Below are positions 9,532-17,717 of a stretch of DNA of 64,000 nucleotides, one piece after another (within the stretch, counting starts at the first letter, position 1; every line of letters starts with the position of its first letter). Source of the DNA: Halobaculum rubrum (GTDB lineage: Archaea > Halobacteriota > Halobacteria > Halobacteriales > Haloferacaceae); contig NZ_CP082284.1 in the NCBI RefSeq assembly GCF_019880225.1, positions 1-64,000 of the forward strand, read 5' to 3'. The position numbers and the translations under genes are program-made. The notes below the pieces were generated by a model. The model saw only the letters and a program-made list of their open reading frames with translations, was not told where the DNA came from and made no database searches.

Positions 9532-10563
9532 ATGACCGACATAGTCGCCACCACGCCGGGGCTGTATCCGCTCCCGGACCGGGCGAAAGACGACCTCTCC
9601 GACCTGAAAGGCCACCAGAAACACGACCTCATCGACGGCGAGGAGGGCGGCGCCGTCGCGGACGCGTACGACGACGTGCGCGCGGCGTTCGTCGCCGACC
9701 AGCGCGACGCCGGCCTCGACCGGGTCGTCGAGGGACAGGGTCGCTGGGACGACATGCTCGCGCACCCGCTGACCGTCCACGCGAACGTCGAGACGGGCGG
9801 GATCGTGCGCTACTACGACAACAACAACTTCTACCGCGACCCGCGCGTCGTCGGCGACCTCGACGCCTCCGGCGACGTGGCGGCGGAGCTGTCCGCGGCG
9901 GCCGACCTCCTGGACAACGACGTCCTGCAGGCGGTCCTTCCGGGCCCGTACACCCTCGCCGATCTCGCGACGGACGAGCACTACGGCGACGAGGCCGAGT
10001 TCCTCGACGCCGTCGGCGACTTCCTCGCGGGCGAGGTCGAGGCGTTCCCGGCCCACGAGACGCTGTTCCTGCTGGAGCCGTCCTACGTGACGAACGCGCC
10101 GGGCGACGACCTGAACGAGCTCGCGAGCGAGACGATCGACCGGGTCGCCGCCGCGACCGACGCCGACGTGGTCGTCCAGACGTACTGGGAAGCGTTCGAG
10201 GAGACGGCGTACGCCCACCTCATGGACGCGGACGTGGACGCCGTCGGCTTCGACTTCGTCGCCGCCGACCGCGATACCAACCTGGAGTACGTCAACGAAC
10301 TCGGGACGAAAGCCGACATCGCGCTCGGGCTGGTCGACGGACAGAACACGCTCGTCGAGGACCCCGAAACGGTCGCCGAGCGCGTCGACTGGGTCCGCGA
10401 CCAGATCCCCGCACAGGAGTTCGACACCACCTACGTGACGCCCAACACCGAGACGTTCTACCTGCCCGTGAACAAGCACCAGGCGAAGCTGTCGGTGCTC
10501 GCCGAGGCGGCCGAGATCGCCGCCGGCGACGCCGACGCCGCGGAGACGGAGGTGGAGGCATGA
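9532..10563 (+). CDS. Methionine synthase component, MetE/UROD-like (first of a pair)
   Basis: This is a TIM-barrel protein of the cobalamin-independent methionine synthase (MetE) and UROD superfamily. In haloarchaea two adjacent MetE-like genes are thought to provide methylation of homocysteine. The 343-residue protein starts MTDIVATTPGLYPLPDRAK and contains LPGPYTLADLA, similar to its neighbour. The ATG at 9532 fits an AT-rich box (TATTAT) about 30 nt upstream. The frame is open earlier only as a shadow of the methyltransferase gene. Its stop overlaps the next start (ATGA). It lacks the obvious His-x-Cys/Cys zinc set that the next protein has, so it may be the substrate-binding partner, by inference. 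Confidence 0.82.
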   Translation: MTDIVATTPGLYPLPDRAKDDLSDLKGHQKHDLIDGEEGGAVADAYDDVRAAFVADQRDAGLDRVVEGQGRWDDMLAHPLTVHANVETGGIVRYYDNNNFYRDPRVVGDLDASGDVAAELSAAADLLDNDVLQAVLPGPYTLADLATDEHYGDEAEFLDAVGDFLAGEVEAFPAHETLFLLEPSYVTNAPGDDLNELASETIDRVAAATDADVVVQTYWEAFEETAYAHLMDADVDAVGFDFVAADRDTNLEYVNELGTKADIALGLVDGQNTLVEDPETVAERVDWVRDQIPAQEFDTTYVTPNTETFYLPVNKHQAKLSVLAEAAEIAAGDADAAETEVEA

Positions 10564-11642
10564 GTCGACACCCCGAGAACCGCGAGCAGTTCCGCCCGGA
10601 GGGCCACGACAACGATCACTTCCTGCTGACGACCGTCGTCGGCTCGTACCCGAAGCCCAAGTGGCTGAACCGTGCCCGCGATCACTTCGAGGACGACGAC
10701 CACTCCTTCGGCGAGTCGGAGTGGGCGGAGGCGACCGACGACGCCTGTCGCGTCATCACCCACGAGCACGAGCGCGCCGGCCTCGACACCGTGGTCGACG
10801 GCGAGATGCGCCGCGAGGAGATGGTGGAGTTCTTCGCCGAGCGCATCGACGGCTACGAGTTCAACGGGCCCGTGAAGGTGTGGGGCCACAACTACTTCGA
10901 CAAGCCGTCGGTCGTCGAGGGCGTCGAGTACGACGAGCCGTGGCTGGTCGACGAGTTCGAGTTCGTCGACGACGTGGCGACGCGTCCGGTGAAGGTGCCG
11001 ATCACCGGCCCGTACACCCTCGCGAACTGGGCGTTCAACGAGGCGTACGACGACGACGAGGCGCTGGCGTACGACCTGGCGGACCTGGTGAACGAGGAGA
11101 TCGAGAAGCTCGTCGAGGCGGGCGCGCGCTACATCCAGATCGACGAGCCCGCGCTGGCGACGACGCCGGACGACCACGCCATCGTCGGCGAGTGTCTGGA
11201 GCGCATCGTCAGCGACATCGACGAGGAGGTCCGCATCGGCCTCCACGTCTGCTACGGCGATTACTCGCGCGTCTACCCCGAGATCAACGACTACCCGATC
11301 GACGAGTTCGACGTGGAGCTGTGCAACGACGACTACGAGCAGATCGAGACGTTCGCGGACGGCGAGTTCGCGCCCGACCTCGCGCTCGGCGTCGTCGACG
11401 CCCACGTCGCCGAGGTGGAATCCGTCGAGGAGATCAAAGAGAACATCCAGCAGGGGCTGAAGGTCGTGCCTCCCGAGAAGCTCACCGTCAGCCCCGACTG
11501 CGGGCTGAAGCTCCTGCCCCGGGAGGCCGCCTACGGCAAGATGGAGAACATGGTGCAGGCCGCCCGCGAGGTCGAGGCCGAGCTCGACGCCGGCGATATC
11601 GACGTGCCCGCCGTCGAGGACGTCGCCCCCGCCGACGACTAG
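10560..11642 (+). CDS. metE: Methionine synthase catalytic component (MetE C-terminal-like, zinc enzyme)
   Basis: This is a homocysteine methyltransferase related to the C-terminal catalytic half of MetE. The 360-residue protein has the start segment LLTTVVGSYPKP. It also has GPYTLANWAF, IQIDEPALAT, and likely zinc ligands in HVCYGDY (His and Cys) and in SPDCGLKLL (Cys), as in MetE enzymes. It is translationally coupled to the preceding MetE-like gene through an ATGA overlap, so the two halves are probably made in equal amounts. The methyl donor is not clear from sequence: archaeal short MetE proteins often use a methylated corrinoid or protein donor rather than folate triglutamate. Confidence 0.88.
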   Translation: MSRHPENREQFRPEGHDNDHFLLTTVVGSYPKPKWLNRARDHFEDDDHSFGESEWAEATDDACRVITHEHERAGLDTVVDGEMRREEMVEFFAERIDGYEFNGPVKVWGHNYFDKPSVVEGVEYDEPWLVDEFEFVDDVATRPVKVPITGPYTLANWAFNEAYDDDEALAYDLADLVNEEIEKLVEAGARYIQIDEPALATTPDDHAIVGECLERIVSDIDEEVRIGLHVCYGDYSRVYPEINDYPIDEFDVELCNDDYEQIETFADGEFAPDLALGVVDAHVAEVESVEEIKENIQQGLKVVPPEKLTVSPDCGLKLLPREAAYGKMENMVQAAREVEAELDAGDIDVPAVEDVAPADD

Positions 11643-11936
11643 GGCGAGGCGTGAGCGACCGGCGGGAGCGAACGCCTCGGTAGGACGGCGTTCACAGATC
11701 GCGCCGCGATCTGTGAGCTCTCGAGAGCTTTGCTCTCGCGAACGGCGGGGTGTGCGCGGCGAAGCCGAGTCGGCCGAGACGCCGACCGGGACGCGGACCG
11801 AGACGACCGGTCCCGGGTTCGGACCGGTGACGGCGGGAGCGGCGGTTGCGGTTGTGGTTGCGATCGCGACGACGGGCCGTCGGTCGTGACCTGACGCGAC
11901 CGCCCGTTTATCAGTCCTCCATCGAAACACGTCGCC
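11643..11936. repeat. Intergenic region with REP-like palindromes
   Basis: No gene is visible in these 294 bases. They contain a perfect 11-bp inverted repeat CACAGATCGCG/CGCGATCTGTG with a single centre base (11693-11715), followed directly by a CTCTCGAGAG palindrome and a 6-bp hairpin GAGAGC-TTT-GCTCTC (11723-11737). The cluster begins about 50 nt after the metE stop and may end that transcript. The rest is G/C-rich with no clear signal until the TTTATC box at 11907-11912 for the next gene. Confidence 0.5.
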
Positions 11937-12674
11937 GTGATCCGATACGATCTGGACGGCGAGGTCGCGACGGTGACGTTCGACCGCCCGGAGAAACGCA
12001 ACGCGTTGACGCTCGAGGCCCTCCGCTCGTTCCGCGAGGCGCTCGACCGCGGCGCCGAGGAGGCGCGCGTGGTCGTGCTCAAGGGCGCCGGCGACGCCTT
12101 CTGTGCCGGCGACGACATCGCCTCGGTCGCGGGGCTCGGCGATGATGTCGCGCCGGGGACGCTGGCGACCCGGCTGTACGACGCGCTGTTCGGCCCCGAG
12201 CAGGTCGAGGTCCCCGTGATCGCCGCCGTCGACGGGCCGGCGTACGGCGGCGGCTTCGAGATCGTCGCCGCGGCGGATCTCGCGGTCGCCACGGCCGACG
12301 CGACGTTCGCGCTCCCGGAGGCGACGATCGGGGCGTACCCGCCGTACGCCGTCGCGCGCGTCGGCGAGGCGTGCGGCCGCAAGCGGCTGCTCGAACTCGC
12401 GCTCACCGGCGAGCCGATCGACGCGGCGACGGCCCGCGAGTGGGGACTGTGCAACCGCGTCGTCGACGACGGGGAACTGGACGACGCCGTCGCGGAGCTG
12501 TCCGAGGCGGTTCGTGCCGCGCCCGCGCCGTCGGTGGCGCTGGTGAAACGATACGTACGGGCGGCGACGGCCGATCCCGACGAGCGTGCTCGGCTGGTTG
12601 AGGGGTTCTCCGCGGTCGCCGACGAGCCCGACTGCCTCGCCGCGGCCGAGCGGTTCCTCTCGGACGGGGCCTGA
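11937..12674 (+). CDS. Enoyl-CoA hydratase/isomerase family protein
   Basis: This crotonase-fold enzyme most likely hydrates or isomerises enoyl-CoA esters in fatty acid or amino acid breakdown. The 245-residue protein contains the oxyanion-hole segments AFCAGDDIASV (near 58-68) and DGPAYGGGFEIVAAADLAVA. The position equivalent to the first catalytic Glu of hydratases is hard to fix, so the exact reaction stays open. The GTG at 11937 lies 25-30 nt after a TTTATC box, fitting a leaderless transcript. A CoA carboxylase locus follows 4 kb downstream. Confidence 0.87.
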   Translation: MIRYDLDGEVATVTFDRPEKRNALTLEALRSFREALDRGAEEARVVVLKGAGDAFCAGDDIASVAGLGDDVAPGTLATRLYDALFGPEQVEVPVIAAVDGPAYGGGFEIVAAADLAVATADATFALPEATIGAYPPYAVARVGEACGRKRLLELALTGEPIDAATAREWGLCNRVVDDGELDDAVAELSEAVRAAPAPSVALVKRYVRAATADPDERARLVEGFSAVADEPDCLAAAERFLSDGA

Positions 12675-12719
12675 GTCGGACCCGACCACTGATTACCCAT
12701 CGCCGCCAACGAAGGGGGC

Positions 12720-13721
12720 ATGACCAGCGACCCTCCGCTCTCGGGCACGGTCGACGACACCGCCGCCGACATCGCGACGATGGAGATCCGGGGCGCCGCC
12801 ACCATCGCGCGCGCGGCCGCAGACGCTGTCGCGGCCCAAGCGCGCGAGACGGCCGACGAGACTGCAGACCCCGCGCAGTTCGAGCGGGCGATGCGCCGCG
12901 CCGGTCGCCGGCTGTACGACACCCGCCCGACGGCGGTGTCGCTGCCGAACGCGCTGCGATACACGCTCGGCCGGATGGAGGGCCACGATGTCGACACGCT
13001 CCGCGACTCGGTGCTCGCGGCCACGACCGCGTTCACGGACCGGCTCGACCGCGCCCAGCGGGACCTCGGGCGTGTGGGCGCGAACCGCATCCGCGACGGC
13101 GACACCGTGATGACGCACTGCCACTCGACGGACGCGCTCGCGTGCGTCGAGCACGCCGTCGAGCAAGGGAAGGACATCTCGGCGATCGTCAAGGAGACGC
13201 GCCCGCGAAATCAGGGGCACATCACCGCGAGCGAACTCCGTGATATGGACGTCGACGTGACGCTGATCGTCGACTCGGCGGCTCGTCGGTACCTCGACGA
13301 CGCCGATCACGTGCTCGTGGGCGCCGACTCCATCGCCGCCGACGGCGGCGTCGTCAACAAGATCGGCACCTCCGGACTGGCCGTCAACGCACGCGAGCGC
13401 GGCGTCCCGATCATGGTCGCGGCCCAGACGATCAAGCTCCACCCCGACACGCTCACGGGCCACACCGTGGAGATCGAGATGCGCGATGAGGCGGAGGTCA
13501 TCGACGCCGACGCGCGCGAGGAGATCGGCGAGATCACCGTCGAGAACCCCGCCTTCGACGTGACGCCGCCGCGGTACGTCGACGCCATCGTCACCGAATC
13601 GGGCCAGTTCCCGCCCGAGAGCATCGTCACGTTGATGCGCGAGCTGTTCGGCGAGAGCGCCGACCGACCGTGGGAGGAGCCCGACGCGACGACGACGGAT
13701 GCGACGGGACCGACCGCATGA
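12720..13721 (+). CDS. Ribose 1,5-bisphosphate isomerase (eIF2B-like)
   Basis: This enzyme isomerises ribose 1,5-bisphosphate to ribulose 1,5-bisphosphate in archaeal nucleoside and nucleotide degradation. The 333-residue protein belongs to the eIF2B/MtnA/R15P isomerase superfamily. It shows GDTVMTHCHSTDAL, with the Cys/His pair expected of the R15P isomerases, and the segment VLVGADSIAADGGVVNKIGT, typical of the family. The stop overlaps the start of a PfkB-family kinase (ATGA), so the two act together. Direct eIF2B activity is unlikely given this neighbour. Confidence 0.9.
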   Translation: MTSDPPLSGTVDDTAADIATMEIRGAATIARAAADAVAAQARETADETADPAQFERAMRRAGRRLYDTRPTAVSLPNALRYTLGRMEGHDVDTLRDSVLAATTAFTDRLDRAQRDLGRVGANRIRDGDTVMTHCHSTDALACVEHAVEQGKDISAIVKETRPRNQGHITASELRDMDVDVTLIVDSAARRYLDDADHVLVGADSIAADGGVVNKIGTSGLAVNARERGVPIMVAAQTIKLHPDTLTGHTVEIEMRDEAEVIDADAREEIGEITVENPAFDVTPPRYVDAIVTESGQFPPESIVTLMRELFGESADRPWEEPDATTTDATGPTA

Positions 13722-14695
13722 GTAACGGCGCCACCGGCGACGAAACCGACGGCATGGACGGCGATCCCGCGTCGATTCCCGGACCGAGCGTGCTGTGTGT
13801 CGGCCACGTCAACTGGGACGTGACGCTGATCGTCGACCGACTCCCCGCACCCGACGGCGAGGTGAAGATCCGCCGGCGCCACCAGGCCGGCGGCGGCAGC
13901 GCGGCCAACGTCGCCGCCGTGCTCGCGGGACTGGACCTCGACGCGTCGCTGTTCGGCTCCGTCGGCGCCGACGAGTCGGGCGCGCTCGCCGGACGGGAGC
14001 TGTCGAGCGCGGGCGTGCGGACCCACCTCGTCGAGGCGGACGGCGAAACCGCGGTGAAGTACCTGATCGTCGACGCCGACGGCGAGGTGATGGTGCTGTC
14101 CAACGAGGGCGCCAACGAGGCGTTCACGGCCGAGGACCTCCCCTCGGGCGCGCTGACGGCCGACACGGACCACCTGCACGTGACGAACCAGCCGCCGGCG
14201 GTCGCGGCCGCGTTGGCCGAGCGCGCTCGCGAGGTCGGGGCCACGGTGAGCGTGGCGCCCGGCCGCCAGTTCGCCGAGCGCGACTTCACCGAGGCGCTGT
14301 CGCTGGCGGATCTGGTGTTCTGCAACCGCCGGGAGGCGGCTGCGCTGCTTGACGAGGACGCCGACGGGGCGACCAGCTACGGCGCGCTCCGGGCGGACGC
14401 GACGCTGGTCGTCACCCACGGCGGCGACGGCTCGGAGGCACACGACCGTGCCGCGGGCCGGACGTACACCCACGACGGCTTCGACGCCGACGTGGTCGAC
14501 ACGACCGGCGCCGGCGACGCTTTCGCCGCGGGGTTTCTCGCGGCGCGCCTCGGCGGAACGGGGCCGGAGCGGGCGCTGGCGGTCGCGAACGCCTGCGGCG
14601 CGATCGCGGCCGGCGAGGTCGGCGCGCGCGTCGAGATCACGCGGGACCGGATCGAGTCGGTGCTCGACGCCGCCGACGACGGCGGAACGGTTTAG
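13718..14695 (+). CDS. PfkB-family sugar kinase, probable ribose-1-phosphate kinase
   Basis: This PfkB/ribokinase-family kinase has 325 residues. Its signatures are GHVNWDVTLIVDRLP, the Gly-rich AGGGSAANVAAVLAGL, and the catalytic DTTGAGDAFAAGFLAARL near the C-terminus. The start at 13718 overlaps the R15P isomerase stop by 4 nt. In halophilic archaea a PfkB kinase phosphorylates ribose 1-phosphate to ribose 1,5-bisphosphate, the substrate of the adjacent isomerase, in a non-carboxylating pentose bisphosphate pathway. This context makes that role the best guess. No RuBisCO gene is in the window. Confidence 0.85.
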   Translation: MSNGATGDETDGMDGDPASIPGPSVLCVGHVNWDVTLIVDRLPAPDGEVKIRRRHQAGGGSAANVAAVLAGLDLDASLFGSVGADESGALAGRELSSAGVRTHLVEADGETAVKYLIVDADGEVMVLSNEGANEAFTAEDLPSGALTADTDHLHVTNQPPAVAAALAERAREVGATVSVAPGRQFAERDFTEALSLADLVFCNRREAAALLDEDADGATSYGALRADATLVVTHGGDGSEAHDRAAGRTYTHDGFDADVVDTTGAGDAFAAGFLAARLGGTGPERALAVANACGAIAAGEVGARVEITRDRIESVLDAADDGGTV

Positions 14696-14719
14696 TTCAG
14701 CGGCTAACACGACATCGGC

Positions 14720-15649
14720 GTGTCTCCGGATCGACCGACGTTCGAGTTCGTCACCGCGGACGACCACGTCCGTGCTCGTCCACTCGACTCAGAGGCCGAG
14801 CCGGTTCTCCTCCCGGCGGGATGGGCCGACCCCACGTCAACGAACGGCACGTGGACTGCCGCGGTCGACGCAGTCGTTCGGGCGGCAGTATCCGGATCGG
14901 GTCCGTCCACGCCCCCGGTCCAACGGGACGGCGTGCTCGTCGTTGACCACGTCGTGATCCGGGAGGCCCTGTCGAGGGAGGGCGTCGTCTCGGCGGATGC
15001 CGCCCCCGCAGCGTCCGCGTATCTCGCGGGATCGGGGATCCTTCCGGCCGACGACGACACGGCGACGATCGTCGCGGCTGGCGACGACTCCACCGCGGGC
15101 GTGTACCGGTGGGCGGCGTTGTGTGACGCCGTCGCGGACGCGGTCGCCGACCGGGCCGAACGACTTCGAGACGCCGTCGACCGGAGCGGCTCCGACGGAA
15201 CGGGCAACCGGAGCGAGCGGCTCCAGGAGAAGCGTGCGGGGATCGAGGCGGAGATACTCGATCTCGCGGGCGACGTCGACGGGTCGATCGAGGAGGCGCT
15301 GTCGCCCGACGAGCTCGAACGGTTCGAACGGCTTCGCGAGGAGTATCACTACTACGACAGTCTTCTGGACGGCGTCTCGCGGGACGCCTCACCCCTGTCG
15401 ATCGACCCGATCCCGGCGATCGACCGCGCGGCGGCCGCCCTCGACGTGACCGCGGCCCGACTCGCTGTGCGGGCGGGAGCGCTCCGAACGGCCACCGGGA
15501 GTTCGACGCCCGAGGCCCCCGGAGCCGAGGCGGTCGCCGCCGCCGAAACCGCGGTCGGGATCCTCCGTGAGGAAGGGCCCGGAATCGACGGTGAGTCGGT
15601 GCATCGGCTGGTCGGGGCCGGCTACCGACTCGCGGTCGCGGACGCCTGA
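14720..15649 (+). CDS. Haloarchaeal protein of unknown function
   Basis: I do not recognise this 309-residue acidic protein. It has no membrane segment and no signal peptide. Residues around 155-215 look like a coiled coil or helical hairpin (ERLQEKRAGIEAEILDLAG, then LERFERLREEYHYYDSLL). The last 70 residues are Ala-rich helix. The N-terminal 110 residues contain mixed strand-like segments (FEFVTADDHVRARPL, DGVLVVDHVVIREAL). It starts with GTG 24 nt after the kinase stop and may be the third gene of the pentose bisphosphate operon, but nothing in it suggests an aldolase or phosphatase. Confidence 0.7.
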   Translation: MSPDRPTFEFVTADDHVRARPLDSEAEPVLLPAGWADPTSTNGTWTAAVDAVVRAAVSGSGPSTPPVQRDGVLVVDHVVIREALSREGVVSADAAPAASAYLAGSGILPADDDTATIVAAGDDSTAGVYRWAALCDAVADAVADRAERLRDAVDRSGSDGTGNRSERLQEKRAGIEAEILDLAGDVDGSIEEALSPDELERFERLREEYHYYDSLLDGVSRDASPLSIDPIPAIDRAAAALDVTAARLAVRAGALRTATGSSTPEAPGAEAVAAAETAVGILREEGPGIDGESVHRLVGAGYRLAVADA

Positions 15650-15706
15650 GGGAGTAACCTGTTACGGAACCCATAAGGCCCGCCTCGCCGCACCGTGCAC
15701 TCAACA

Positions 15707-15739
15707 ATGACCGCTCAGACCCGAGGTGACCTGCCGTGA
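15707..15739 (+). CDS. Ten-codon upstream ORF (possible leader peptide of pccB)
   Basis: An ATG at 15707 opens a 10-residue frame, [10 protein letters not shown]. Its TGA (15737-15739) overlaps the GTG start of pccB (15736) as GTGA. An ATAAGG element lies about 30 nt before this ATG, at 15673-15678, so the mRNA may begin at or near the mini-ORF. Terminating ribosomes could re-initiate on pccB. Whether the peptide is made is unknown. Confidence 0.35.
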   Translation: MTAQTRGDLP

Positions 15740-17286
15740 CGATGGACGACCGGATCGAGGAACTCCGCGAGAAGCGCGCGAACGCCGAGAAGGGCGGCGG
15801 AGAGTCCCGCATCGAGGCCCAACACGAGAAGGGGAAGATGACCGCGCGCGAACGGATCGACTACTTCCTCGACGACGATACGTTCCACGAGTTCGACCAG
15901 TTCCGCACCCACGACACCCACAAGTTCGGGATGGAAGAAAAACGGATCCCGGGCGACGGGGTCGTCACCGGCTACGGCGAGGTGAACGGCCGCAAGACGT
16001 TCGTGTTCGCACACGACTTCACCGTCTTCGGCGGCTCGCTGGGCGAGGTGTTCGCCGAGAAGGTGTGCAAGGTGATGGACAAGGCGATGGACGTCGGCGC
16101 GCCCGTCGTCGGCCTCAACGACTCCGCGGGCGCGCGGATCCAGGAGGGCGTCGGCTCGCTCGCGGGCTACGCGGAGATCTTCCGGCGAAACACCGAGGCG
16201 TCGGGCGTCATCCCGCAGCTCTCGGGCATCATGGGTCCGTGTGCCGGCGGCGCGGTGTACTCCCCCGCGATCACCGACTTCACGTTCATGGTGAAGGAGT
16301 CGAGCCACATGTTCATCACCGGCCCGGACGTGATCAAGACGGTTACGGGCGAGGAGGTCACCTTCGAGGAACTCGGCGGGGCCCAGACCCACGCCAGCAC
16401 CTCCGGCGTCGCCCACTTCGCGGAGGATTCCGAGGAGGAGGCGCTCGATCACATGCGCCGACTCCTCTCGTATCTCCCGCAGAACAACGTCGAGGACCCG
16501 CCGCGCGTCGACCCGTGGGACGACCCCGAGCGCCGCGACGAGGAGCTGACGGAGATCGTTCCCGACCAGCCGCGCAAGCCCTACGACATCACGAACGTCG
16601 TGGATCGCGTCGTCGACGAGGGGTCGTTCTTCGAGACGCACGCCGACTTCGCGAAGAACATCGTCACCGGGTTCGCCCGCCTCGACGGCCACTCGATCGG
16701 CGTCGTCGCGAACCAGCCGCGCGTGAACGCCGGGACGCTCGACATCGAGTCCTCCGAGAAGGGCGCGCGGTTCGTCCGCTTCTGTGACGCGTTCAACGTC
16801 CCGATCCTCACGTTCGTGGACGTGCCCGGCTTCATGCCCGGCACCGACCAGGAGCACAACGGGATCATCCGCCACGGCGCGAAGCTGCTGTACGCCTACT
16901 CCGAGGCGACGGTCCCGCTGCTCACCGTCATCACGCGCAAGGCGTACGGCGGCGCGTACGACGTGATGGCCTCGAAGCACATCGGCGGCGACGTGAACTA
17001 CGCGTGGCCGACCGCCGAGATCGCCGTAATGGGCCCGAAGGGCGCGGTGAGCATCCTCTACGACGACGAACTCGCCGACGCCGACGACCCCGAGGCGAAG
17101 CGCCAGGAACTGATCGACGAGTATCGCGAGGAGCTCGCGAACCCCTACACCGCCGCGGACAAGGGGTTCATCGACGACGTGCTCGAACCGACGGAGACGC
17201 GCCCGCGACTCATCGACGATCTGGAGATGCTGCTGTCGAAGCGCGACTCGCTCCCGGACAAGAAACACGGCAACATCCCGATCTGA
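15736..17286 (+). CDS. pccB: Acyl-CoA (propionyl/acetyl-CoA) carboxylase carboxyltransferase subunit
   Basis: This is the carboxyltransferase (beta) subunit of a biotin-dependent acyl-CoA carboxylase. It moves the carboxyl group from carboxybiotin to propionyl-CoA or acetyl-CoA. The 516-residue protein has two crotonase-like halves. The acyl-CoA site motif [20 protein letters not shown] lies near residues 119-138. The C-terminal half shows [29 protein letters not shown] and the later [14 protein letters not shown]. The start is GTG 15736 or ATG 15742. pccX begins 1 nt after its stop and pccA follows. Confidence 0.95.
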   Translation: MTMDDRIEELREKRANAEKGGGESRIEAQHEKGKMTARERIDYFLDDDTFHEFDQFRTHDTHKFGMEEKRIPGDGVVTGYGEVNGRKTFVFAHDFTVFGGSLGEVFAEKVCKVMDKAMDVGAPVVGLNDSAGARIQEGVGSLAGYAEIFRRNTEASGVIPQLSGIMGPCAGGAVYSPAITDFTFMVKESSHMFITGPDVIKTVTGEEVTFEELGGAQTHASTSGVAHFAEDSEEEALDHMRRLLSYLPQNNVEDPPRVDPWDDPERRDEELTEIVPDQPRKPYDITNVVDRVVDEGSFFETHADFAKNIVTGFARLDGHSIGVVANQPRVNAGTLDIESSEKGARFVRFCDAFNVPILTFVDVPGFMPGTDQEHNGIIRHGAKLLYAYSEATVPLLTVITRKAYGGAYDVMASKHIGGDVNYAWPTAEIAVMGPKGAVSILYDDELADADDPEAKRQELIDEYREELANPYTAADKGFIDDVLEPTETRPRLIDDLEMLLSKRDSLPDKKHGNIPI

Positions 17287-17287
17287 G

Positions 17288-17566
17288 ATGGCGGACGACG
17301 ACGAGCCTCCGGTCGCCGAGCGCCTGACGCTGCCAGACGACGCCGACGACGAGGAGGCCGCGGCGATCCTCGCGGCCGTCGGCGCGCACGTCCGCGACAG
17401 CGAGGCCGCCGCTGCCGCGGCCGCTGCGGGCGGCGAGGAGACGTGGGACGGCAAGCGCTGGGCGTTCGCGGGTCGCCTCGAATCGCTGGGCGGTCGAGGC
17501 GCGCGCGTGCCCCGCGGCGCGCCCACCGACGCGTGGACGGCCAGCGGGCGGACGGACCGGTTCTGA
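17288..17566 (+). CDS. pccX: Small (epsilon-like) subunit of propionyl-CoA carboxylase
   Basis: This 92-residue protein resembles actinobacterial AccE and the haloarchaeal PccX, a small subunit reported as required for propionyl-CoA carboxylase activity in Haloferax. Features seen are an early helix [19 protein letters not shown], a long Ala run, and a conserved end with [16 protein letters not shown] and a terminal [12 protein letters not shown]. It begins 1 nt after pccB, so co-expression is certain, and lies 150 nt before pccA. The assignment rests on size, composition, the terminal W..SGR pattern and position. Confidence 0.82.
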   Translation: MADDDEPPVAERLTLPDDADDEEAAAILAAVGAHVRDSEAAAAAAAAGGEETWDGKRWAFAGRLESLGGRGARVPRGAPTDAWTASGRTDRF

Positions 17567-17612
17567 GGCGTCGCCCGGGGGCGCCGCTCTGCGTCCGCGG
17601 ACATCGAATCCG

Positions 17613-17628
17613 TACTCGCATTCGAGTA
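17613..17628. promoter_or_regulatory. TrmB-type operator palindrome upstream of pccA
   Basis: TACTCG-CATT-CGAGTA is a perfect 6+6 palindrome and matches TACT-N7-GAGTA, the motif reported for Halobacterium TrmB. It lies 90 nt before the pccA ATG in the 151-nt gap after pccX. The same pattern occurs at 37395 and, with an asymmetric left half, before trmB at 45072. Confidence 0.65.
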
Positions 17629-17717
17629 GCGATCCCGACAGCGACGGCGTCGGCGCCGGTGTGGGCGATCACGAACCGACGGTTTGAGTAGACGGCCTGC
17701 GGAAGCACATCCCAAGA

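Noticed and set aside
12720-13721. Translation initiation factor eIF2B subunit
   Set aside because: The eIF2B-like fold is shared with sugar-phosphate isomerases; the coupled PfkB kinase and family segments fit ribose 1,5-bisphosphate isomerase better.
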